Source: JADHUC01 sp964617665 (GTDB taxonomy: Bacteria; Planctomycetota; Planctomycetia; Pirellulales; Pirellulaceae). Taken from it: a stretch of DNA of 63,847 nt. This document shows, in pieces, positions 1 to 6,967 of this stretch. A program made the translations under genes and the position numbers. The DNA lies in the NCBI GenBank assembly GCA_964617665.1, contig CAZUAH010000013.1, forward strand, positions 1-63,847, given 5' to 3'. The notes under the pieces were generated by a model. The model searched no databases. It was not told the origin of the DNA and saw nothing but the letters and a program-made list of their open reading frames with translations. The first letter of the stretch is position 1. Each line of letters starts with the position of its first letter.

Positions 1-39
1 GAGGCCACTCTTGTTGGTTCTCCTCGGTGTCGGGAGCCA

Positions 40-486
40 TCAGGGTCGAGCCGTCATCACTGCGAAGAACGAGTTGAGTCGCCAGTCCGGACGTGCTGTA
101 TCCACATGATCGTTCAACGCAACCATCCGTGTCTCACTGTCCTCGCACAGCTCACAGAAAAAATGAGCATGCACGCAGCGGCAGATCCGACCGAGATCCT
201 CGGTGACTACGAGGTCGAATCTACAGGATTCGACAAGATCGATCGCCTCTAGGTATTCCTTGCGATCAAGACATTCGCCACTCCCCTGACTGGCCAGGGT
301 CGTCAGCTCGTATGGCAGATCTGTATGCTCCTTGAGCCAGTTGCGATACAACGCTTCCTGATCCTCAAGGCTACGTTCGTCTTGCATGGCCGTGCTGATC
401 CTACAGACGGCCAGAACTCTTAGCGCGTGCCCGTTGCGTGGCTCCAGCGGAGGCTGCAACGAGCCATTGAAGCGATGGGTGGTCAT
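40..486 (-). pseudogene. Truncated serine recombinase (resolvase N-terminal domain)
   Basis: The 148-residue product is the N-terminal catalytic domain of a resolvase/invertase-type serine recombinase. The segment VLAVCRISTAMQDERSLEDQ carries the likely nucleophile Ser31, followed by the family-like stretches LVVTEDLGRI and LNSFFAVM. Family members then normally run on for several hundred residues with a DNA-binding recombinase domain. Here the frame breaks after FFAVM and stops four residues later (TARP). The start at 486 is chosen because GGGAGAG precedes the ATG; the longer frame to 516 lacks this. It is probably a degenerate mobile-element gene truncated by rearrangement. A sequencing frameshift near position 60 is possible but cannot be tested, because the window ends. 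Confidence 0.7.
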
Positions 487-798
487 CGATGACTCTCCCA
501 TGACCGGAAGTAGCAAAACTTACCGGTTGGGAAGAGCAGACACTGCCCGCTTGGGCTTTCATCCTTCACGCCGGCGAGTCGATACCGCCGAGCAAAAAGA
601 AGTCATTTGCCGAAAAAGCAAAGGTTTGCGACAATACCTGCCAGAGCAGATGGATGCCTGCTGAGTCGTTAGGAAATGTCCATCGCCGGTCGCCCCGACT
701 CCATTCAACAGAAAGCCCTTCAGCAGGCATGCTGAGGGGCTTTCTCCATACAGGGACTGGACTTGCGTCAACAAGACTACTTTTACTGGAGGAATCAG
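487..798. other. Intergenic region between recombinase remnant and small exported protein
   Basis: About 310 bases with no convincing coding sequence; short frames on both strands lack family resemblance and ribosome sites. The only clear structure is the stem-loop at 711-744. Confidence 0.5.
711..744 (+). promoter_or_regulatory. 15-bp stem-loop in the leader of the next gene
   Basis: GAAAGCCCTTCAGCA is followed by a 4-base loop and then TGCTGAGGGGCTTTC, giving a 15-bp stem with a single wobble pair. It ends 54 bases before the ATG at 799. There is no clean T-run after it. No plus-strand gene lies upstream for it to terminate, so a leader, attenuator or mRNA-stability element is as likely as a terminator. 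Confidence 0.45.
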
Positions 799-1275
799 AT
801 GAAACAAGCACTCTTGTTCGCAGCAGCGATCGCTGGATTCGCACTCAGTCACACCGCAGTGGCTCAAGAGCGGATGACGCCTCTCGATACACTGCCGACG
901 GCTGAAGGAGAAGCGTCCTATGTTGTCGAAGACGGGGAAGCGACGGTCAATGACGACTTGATCAAGAGGATTTCCGTTGGGCGAGAGAAAGTCACGGCAA
1001 CCTACAGAAACCGAACCGACAAGAGAAAGATGGCCAAGTACACCATCGAGCTGTACAACGCGTACGGTCTACTTCTCGGCGAAGGCGATGTAGGTCATGT
1101 CGCCGTCTTTGGCGCTGCCGGCTCGATTGAGCCTGGGGACGTGGGAACGGAAAGAGTACGCGTCGAGTGGTTTCCGTTGGATCGTTTGTTCAAGAAGTCC
1201 GCGGTACCGTTGCCCGAGGATTGGCGGGTAGTGAAATGGGTTGTCATCAAAGACACCAATACCCGGTTGGAGTAG
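799..1275 (+). CDS. Small exported protein of unknown function
   Basis: The 158-residue product begins with a clear Sec signal peptide (MKQALLFAAAIAGFALSHTAVAQ, cleavage after AVA or AVAQ). A hydrophilic domain of about 135 residues follows, with alternating strand-like segments such as YTIELYNAYGLLLG and VRVEWFPLDRL. I recognise no enzyme motif. GGAGGA at 788-793 lies at good spacing from ATG 799, which therefore wins over the TTG at 763 that would extend the frame by 12 residues. The beta-rich mature part suggests a periplasmic or cell-surface beta-sandwich, but that is inference only. Confidence 0.75.
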   Translation: MKQALLFAAAIAGFALSHTAVAQERMTPLDTLPTAEGEASYVVEDGEATVNDDLIKRISVGREKVTATYRNRTDKRKMAKYTIELYNAYGLLLGEGDVGHVAVFGAAGSIEPGDVGTERVRVEWFPLDRLFKKSAVPLPEDWRVVKWVVIKDTNTRLE

Positions 1276-1526
1276 ACGGAATACGAGATGCCAGTTGCAG
1301 ACGACTGATACGTACCGGTGGAATGCGGATCTGTTCGGAGCAAGGGCATGACGCGCGATCAGGCTCGCGTGCCGCGCCGGAGGCCGTCGACTCACCGGTG
1401 GTTGGGTTGGCAGAAATGGTGCTCGATGCGGTATTCGATGACTCGCTACACGTCCCGCGGCGAGTGGCGCGAGGGCGATGACCGCACGATTGGCTGATGC
1501 GGTACGTATGGAATCGGACTGCGTGG

Positions 1527-2519
1527 TTACGATACCTTGGGGATTTGCCCGTACCGGTGAGTGGCTTCGGCGTTGAATTGGATTTCGTCGACGTAACGAG
1601 GAAACATGCCGACGATGACACCGTCAGTCGGCTTAATGCTGGTAAAGGCGATCTTGAACGCCTCGCGCACGCGGCGCTCGTTCAGACACGCTCGGCCCGC
1701 CGCCAGGATTTTGAAGCCAAAACACGGCTTGTTGACTTGGCGGACCACCGCGGTCATCGCCGCCGGATCGTCCTTGTACCAAGTGTAGTGCGTCATATCG
1801 AGGGTGCACACGGGCGGCATCTTGTCCATCGCTCCCGGAACGTTCTTTCGGGTGAGGAAATAGAAGCACGTCATAAAGAAGTCGACGTCCCACCCCTCGT
1901 CGGCGATGCGCTTGATGCAATCAGGATTGTGGGCCGAAACACCGGCCATGATACCGCCGTCATGCACGGCCTTGACGAAGTCGTGCACCTGCTGGTGCTT
2001 CCCTTCGCCAAACAGCCGATCGGTTACCCCGCCGTGATGTACCAGGGCGATCGGCTGAATGCTTTTGACCGCGTCCTTCACCGTGGCGATCTCGGCGTGC
2101 AGCCCGAAGAAAGACATTTTCACGCCGCGGTCCCGGGCGGCTAGCACGTAGTCGGAGTTCTTGTAGTTCGAGAATTGATGCGCTGTGATTCCAGCGCGCT
2201 CACATCTCTGCAGAAACTCAACTTGTCGGTCCGGGGTGAAGTACTCCTTCATGCAATGCGTAGCGTGCGCCCCTTGATACGAGCCTCCGTTCAGCGGATT
2301 GGCCCCGGCAACCAGCCGGCTGACGCGGTGCGACGCAAGTTGAATCGAAGGCAACGGCTTCGCCGGCGTCGCTGGGCTCGCTGCTGCGGCAGGCTCAGCC
2401 GCGTTGACTGCCCGCGGCACTTGACTGCCCAGCATCGGCACCGCCACAGCCGCTGCGCCGACGGCCGTCGTTCTTCTGATGAAATCACGACGCGAGACGT
2501 TGGTTTTGTCTTTCTGCAT
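1527..2519 (-). CDS. Tat-exported aldo/keto-reductase-like TIM-barrel protein
   Basis: The product has 330 residues. The N-terminus carries a twin-arginine signal (SRRDFIRRTTAVGAAAVAVP, about residues 9-28) followed by an Ala/Pro-rich linker to about residue 55. The rest resembles the exported aldo/keto-reductase-like TIM barrels common in planctomycetes: it opens with a strand/turn containing VAGANPLNGG and later has VSAHNPDCIKRIADEGWDVD. Tat export suggests folding, perhaps with a cofactor, before secretion. A complete AKR catalytic tetrad (Asp/Tyr/Lys/His) cannot be assigned with confidence, so the activity is unknown. No strand partner is adjacent; it is transcribed away from the gene ending at 1275. 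Confidence 0.75.
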   Translation of the reverse strand: MQKDKTNVSRRDFIRRTTAVGAAAVAVPMLGSQVPRAVNAAEPAAAASPATPAKPLPSIQLASHRVSRLVAGANPLNGGSYQGAHATHCMKEYFTPDRQVEFLQRCERAGITAHQFSNYKNSDYVLAARDRGVKMSFFGLHAEIATVKDAVKSIQPIALVHHGGVTDRLFGEGKHQQVHDFVKAVHDGGIMAGVSAHNPDCIKRIADEGWDVDFFMTCFYFLTRKNVPGAMDKMPPVCTLDMTHYTWYKDDPAAMTAVVRQVNKPCFGFKILAAGRACLNERRVREAFKIAFTSIKPTDGVIVGMFPRYVDEIQFNAEATHRYGQIPKVS

Positions 2520-2695
2520 GGAATCGCCCTTTTCAGAGATATCCGCGGTGGAATTCGGGTTCAGCCGAAGTTACACAATTATGGTCGTCGAGTTGTCGGC
2601 AGTAAACAGGAATGCACGATTCGGCGAAGAATAGGGAACAGACGCATTAAGTGACTCTGTCTTCTAAGAAGACTTGGTTCCGTGTGGCTGTTTCT

Positions 2696-5600
2696 CTAAC
2701 GCAGGTCGAAAGTGTGGGTCGTTGGGGCGATGGCCGAAAGGGCTTCGATCTCTGAAAGGCCTCGGTTGCTCCCGCGTCCGCCGGTGACCTGGAATTTGAT
2801 CCACGTGACGGTCTTCGCGTCGAATACAGTTGTCTTCATGCTGCCGTCGTCGGCAATGCCGGCCACGTCGATGCTGCTGCCGTCGCTGAAGGTTAGCGTG
2901 CCGGCCTGCGTGTGGTCGTCTGGGTTCGGCCGGTCGAACAGACGCACGGCCTTGATCGTCACGGCGGTGGGCCAATCCAGTTGAATCCACGGTGTGGCTT
3001 CGCCTCCGGAAGACCATTCGTGGCCCATGTGGATCCCTTTGATGCCGTCGACGGCCAGCGCGCCGGCGTAGTCGTTGTTGAATTCGGAAGAGACCGACAC
3101 TTTCGCTTGGGGAGCGTAGTTGATCGGTTGTTCGATGACGCGGAAACGGATCGCGACGGAGCGGATGTTGTCGAGCCAGTCGGGCAATTTGGCCTCCGTC
3201 TGAATCGAGTCGGCCAGTTCCTTCGTTTGGTGAAACGTGACCCCTGGAAGAAGCCGCCAGTCATCTTGGCCGGCTGACTGGCGATACTCGAGAACGTAGA
3301 AGTCTCCGGCCGATAGCTTCTTGCTCTGGCGAAATTGGATCAGCTGGCCCTCCCCGGCCGCTACCGCGTCCGACCCTCCCGCGCGCGGCAGAGTGTTTTC
3401 TGAAATACCCGTTTTCAGCAGCCGAGGTGCCAGCTCGGCATCGGCACGAGCCGGATTGCCGCCGAAGAACTTCTCGACCAGGTTGGCGACGCCGTCACCA
3501 TCGGGATCGTGGGCCGGGCCTCGCCCATCGGCATCGATCGAATCGTAGTCGGCGATCCAAGCGTCGAATGTTTTTCCCTTGTCATCTGGCGATCCCAGGA
3601 CCTTGATGACTGGGTTGGCAATTCCCACGCGGTCGCGGCCGGTTACGGTCGCTTGGAGCGTATAGGTGCCGGAGCGGTCGAACGTCGCCCACGTTTCAAG
3701 CTTGTCGGGTCCGCTGAATTCCGCTTGTCCGTCGCCTTCAAGCAATTTCCATTGTACCGAGGAGGCGAAAGCATCGTGGCGTGAGCTTCCAGCTTGCGAG
3801 GGTGAGTTTTGGCAAGCTGGAAGCTTGCCCCACGCCTTTCGCGCCGTGCCACCGTCGACAACCGGATCAGTGCCCTCGCTCTTTACCCTAGCGCGAACCT
3901 GGATGCTGTTAACCGGCAGTCGAAGGGTCGCATCCAACGGCTCCACGCGAACCGGCAACGCAGGCGGCGATTCGGATGGCGGTAGCTCGGCAACGCCCCA
4001 GTTGAAATTGGGTTCTGGGCCAAGCACCAACTCCAGTGTGCCGCCATCGGCCAAATCACGGTGATAGAACCAGGCATTGTCCAACGTCCGGCCGTCCAGC
4101 TTGGCCGATTGGATGTAGGTGTTCTCCGCCGTATTGTTCTCGGTCGAAATTACGAATTGTTTGCCTGAATAGTACTTGTCGTCCAAGGCGATCGTGATCT
4201 TGTCGAACACGGGTGTGGTGATCTCGTAGATAGGGTCGACCGCACAGGTGCCTCGGACCGAGAAGAGTCCCATCGACATCAGCGCGCTGACGCCGCCCAT
4301 CTGCCCTTGGTCTTCGTCGTGTCCGCCGTATCCGAGCTGCGGTGTGGTTCCGCCGTAGGCCTGCTGGTTGACCCGTCGCACCCAATACTGAGTCAGCCAC
4401 GGCTTCCCTGCGTGGTTGAACAGATGGGCGTTCTGACAGCCAGGTTGATTCGCGTAACTGACGTAGCCGGCTCCGTAGCCGTGCACGAAATCGTGATCGA
4501 CTTCCTGCTCGAACGCGAAGTTCAACTTGCGGCAATACTCGTCGCGGCCGCCCATCAGGTTGGCCAGCCCCTGCACGTCGTGCGAGGTGAACCAACTGGC
4601 CTGCCAAGCGTTGGCTTCGACCCATCCGCGCCCGCTCAAAGGATCGGTGTGCGAAAAACGGCCATCGGCTCTCTTGGGCAGCAGCAGGCCCGTCGGCGGA
4701 TGATACAGATTCTTCCAGCCGGCCGAGCGCCGCATGAATTCCTTGTAGTCGTCGGTCTTGCCCAGCTTCTTGGCCATCTGCGCCGCGCACCAGTCCTGGA
4801 AACACATCTCGACCGTCCGACCGGCGCTTCCCGCTTTCCAACCGTTCTTCTCGTAGAACGGATCGGCCCCCAGCATGTTCGAGCCGCCGACCGAGTGATT
4901 GTCCTTGATGATCGCGAACGCCTCCTCGGGATCGAACGTGTAGCATCCCTTCATGTAGGCCCCCACGATTTTCGTCGTCGCGGGACACGCCGTCATGATA
5001 TGGGTATACCCGCCGCCGCAGGGCCCTCGCGGCAGCTTGCCGCCGTCTCGGGCCATTTGCAGACTGGCGTTGCAGAATTCGTCCAACATGCGCGGCCAGG
5101 CCAATCCCCACACCAAGTTGATGTTCCACTGGGTCAGCCAATAGGCATCTGAGTTGTACATGTTGAACTTGGGCTTTCCGCCCGCGTCGAGCGGAAGACG
5201 CTTGACCTTCAACGGGCCGTTGCCTCCCGTGCCGTTGGTGTAGTCGGGATAGGCACCGTAGACGTCGTTCAATACATGCCGGCCCAGCAAGACGTGCCAC
5301 AGGTCGGTATAGAACTTGGTGCGTTGCGCGTCGGTTCCACCTTCAACGTCGATCCTGCCCAGCCAGGAGTTCCAGATCCGGAACGATTCGTCGCGAACGG
5401 CATCGAAATCCCAATGGTCCAGTTCCGCGGCCAGGTTGGCCCGGGCACCGGCGATGCTCGTGAAGGAGAGGCCGGCCTTCATTTGCACGACGTCGCCGGC
5501 CGAAAGGTTATCGTAGGTCACATAGGCCGAGGTGCTGTTGTGTTCCGCGTCGTCGTACGTGGTGAAATTCGAGAACGCTTTTTCGAACTGAATCACGAAG

Positions 5601-6271
5601 AAAATCCGCACGGCCGGCGGACCGCCCCAGGTGCCGTTTGTGCGATCGTAATAGCCTTCCAGCTGCGTGTCGTTCACCTGGGTGATGTGGCCGTTCTTCA
5701 TCTTCATCGGGCCAGCCTGACCGCCGAGATTGATCACGATGTCGGCCTGGCCGTCCTTCGTGTAGGTATATCGGTGCACGCCGACGCGCTGGGTGGTCGT
5801 CAGTTCGACCCATGTCGCGTATTTCTCAAGGAACAGCTTGTGATAGCCCGGTTTGACAATCTCGGTTTCCGGGTCGAACGCCGATTTCCACCCGGCTTCG
5901 CCCTCGGTGACCGAAAAGTCGCCGCCCGTGGTCGGCATCACCTCCAGACCGGTCGTCATCCAACCGTGCAGATGGCAGAACCCCAGTGCCGTATGGACTG
6001 TCGAGTTGTACCCGCCGCCGCCCTGGCCGCGGTTGACAGTATGCGGCGTCAATTTGACCATTCCGAAAGGCCGCGCCGCAGGCGTGGAGAAAAACCATCG
6101 CCCCCGAGCCGATTCAATGCGCGGGTCAACCCACGAGATGTAATCCGACTTGCCTGACGAAACCGACGTCGCGCCGCTCTCCGCCGCATCAACCCGCGTT
6201 GGCAGCCATCCGTTGATGGCAAGCCATGTCAACAGCACCGCAAGCATCGCATGTGAAAGTGCATTCTTCAT
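2696..6271 (-). CDS. GH92-family alpha-mannosidase-like protein with C-terminal discoidin-like domain
   Basis: This 1191-residue exported protein has a signal peptide at residues 1-30. The GH92 N-terminal beta-sandwich (YISWVDPRIESARGRWFFST onward) is followed by the alpha/alpha barrel, with the hallmark GHDEDQGQMGGVSALMSMG near residue 680. GH92 enzymes are Ca-dependent exo-alpha-mannosidases acting on N-glycans and mannans; the acidic residues in that hallmark fit the catalytic site. After the barrel come an Ig-like segment, an Asp-rich DPDGDGVANLVEKFFGG motif (thrombospondin-3/dockerin-like) and a C-terminal discoidin-like sugar-binding domain (about 1065-1190). ATG 6271 is preferred over the 34-residue upstream extension because it begins a typical signal peptide and is preceded by AAGGAA. 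About 26 residues near 811-836 are encoded by a palindromic insert. Confidence 0.9.
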   Translation of the reverse strand: MKNALSHAMLAVLLTWLAINGWLPTRVDAAESGATSVSSGKSDYISWVDPRIESARGRWFFSTPAARPFGMVKLTPHTVNRGQGGGGYNSTVHTALGFCHLHGWMTTGLEVMPTTGGDFSVTEGEAGWKSAFDPETEIVKPGYHKLFLEKYATWVELTTTQRVGVHRYTYTKDGQADIVINLGGQAGPMKMKNGHITQVNDTQLEGYYDRTNGTWGGPPAVRIFFVIQFEKAFSNFTTYDDAEHNSTSAYVTYDNLSAGDVVQMKAGLSFTSIAGARANLAAELDHWDFDAVRDESFRIWNSWLGRIDVEGGTDAQRTKFYTDLWHVLLGRHVLNDVYGAYPDYTNGTGGNGPLKVKRLPLDAGGKPKFNMYNSDAYWLTQWNINLVWGLAWPRMLDEFCNASLQMARDGGKLPRGPCGGGYTHIMTACPATTKIVGAYMKGCYTFDPEEAFAIIKDNHSVGGSNMLGADPFYEKNGWKAGSAGRTVEMCFQDWCAAQMAKKLGKTDDYKEFMRRSAGWKNLYHPPTGLLLPKRADGRFSHTDPLSGRGWVEANAWQASWFTSHDVQGLANLMGGRDEYCRKLNFAFEQEVDHDFVHGYGAGYVSYANQPGCQNAHLFNHAGKPWLTQYWVRRVNQQAYGGTTPQLGYGGHDEDQGQMGGVSALMSMGLFSVRGTCAVDPIYEITTPVFDKITIALDDKYYSGKQFVISTENNTAENTYIQSAKLDGRTLDNAWFYHRDLADGGTLELVLGPEPNFNWGVAELPPSESPPALPVRVEPLDATLRLPVNSIQVRARVKSEGTDPVVDGGTARKAWGKLPACQNSPSQAGSSRHDAFASSVQWKLLEGDGQAEFSGPDKLETWATFDRSGTYTLQATVTGRDRVGIANPVIKVLGSPDDKGKTFDAWIADYDSIDADGRGPAHDPDGDGVANLVEKFFGGNPARADAELAPRLLKTGISENTLPRAGGSDAVAAGEGQLIQFRQSKKLSAGDFYVLEYRQSAGQDDWRLLPGVTFHQTKELADSIQTEAKLPDWLDNIRSVAIRFRVIEQPINYAPQAKVSVSSEFNNDYAGALAVDGIKGIHMGHEWSSGGEATPWIQLDWPTAVTIKAVRLFDRPNPDDHTQAGTLTFSDGSSIDVAGIADDGSMKTTVFDAKTVTWIKFQVTGGRGSNRGLSEIEALSAIAPTTHTFDLR
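3765..3842. repeat. Palindromic element inserted in-frame within the GH92 gene
   Basis: Two inverted arms of about 23 bases (outer GCGAAA.../...TTTCGC, inner AGCTTCCAGCTTGC and its complement perfect over 14 bases) flank a 14-base loop. The element is read through by the GH92 frame as a Lys/Ala/Gln/Ser-rich stretch unlike its surroundings. It has the form of the dispersed REP-type palindromes seen between planctomycete genes. Confidence 0.75.
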
Positions 6272-6967
6272 GGCTTGATGTCTTTCCTTGCGAAACCGAC
6301 GTAGAAGAGCGGATAGACTACCAGATTCGGGCACACGTGCTGAGTGGACGCGGGGCCGATTCCCACCGGCCAATCAGATAGGGATCAATCGTCCATTCGG
6401 TAGGAACCGGCCTTGCACCCTCAGGTCGTCGCATCCCGTCTCGGCGACACGTAGCTTGTCGCTAGCTTGACAGCCGAGAGCCGAACGGCTGTCAAGCCGT
6501 ACAAGCGAACCCACTCTGCCGCGGACAAGACACTGAAGAAACGTCCGACATTTGGTCCCCGCGTTCACGGTCCAATCTCCTGATACCGTTTCTGCCCCAG
6601 TGCTTCATGCCTGGGATCATTGGGCTGCTGATCTTCACGGGGACACACCCACGAATACCGCTGGGGGAAACGCGGTTATTCGGAAAAATCCGAAAAATCG
6701 GAATAACTCCCCGATTTCCTCTAAACTGCCATCCTGTCATTTCCCGACCATACGACTAGGTCCAATCCCCTGGTTTCGCAGGTGGTTCCAGGGCCATTAC
6801 TCGACAGCGTTCACTTGTGCTCCTCGACCTCAGCCTCGTTGATGTCAGTGCTGGCACTCTCCCGAGGCGTGCTTGGTTTCGTGGAGTTCGTACGAAAACT
6901 GTTGCGTGACCGCAGGCGGTCCATGTGGACAAGGAGAGCCTGCTCAAATTCAAGGGGGCACCGTTTC
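6272..6967. other. Divergent intergenic region with inverted repeats
   Basis: About 700 bases separate the GH92 start (minus) from the lipoprotein start (plus). No frame here looks coding. Two structures stand out. One is a perfect 12-bp inverted repeat GCTTGACAGCCG (6465-6476) with its complement at 6486-6497. The other is an A/T-rich imperfect palindrome at about 6674-6707 (GTTATTCGGAAAAATCCGAA with its partner GGAATAAC). Either could be an operator or terminator; both promoters must lie in this stretch, but I cannot pick -35/-10 boxes confidently. Confidence 0.45.

Noticed and set aside
4056..5300. Long minus-strand frame (414 codons) within GH92
   Set aside because: Overlaps the GH92 gene in another frame; its composition is Arg/Gly/Ala-rich shadow with no motif.
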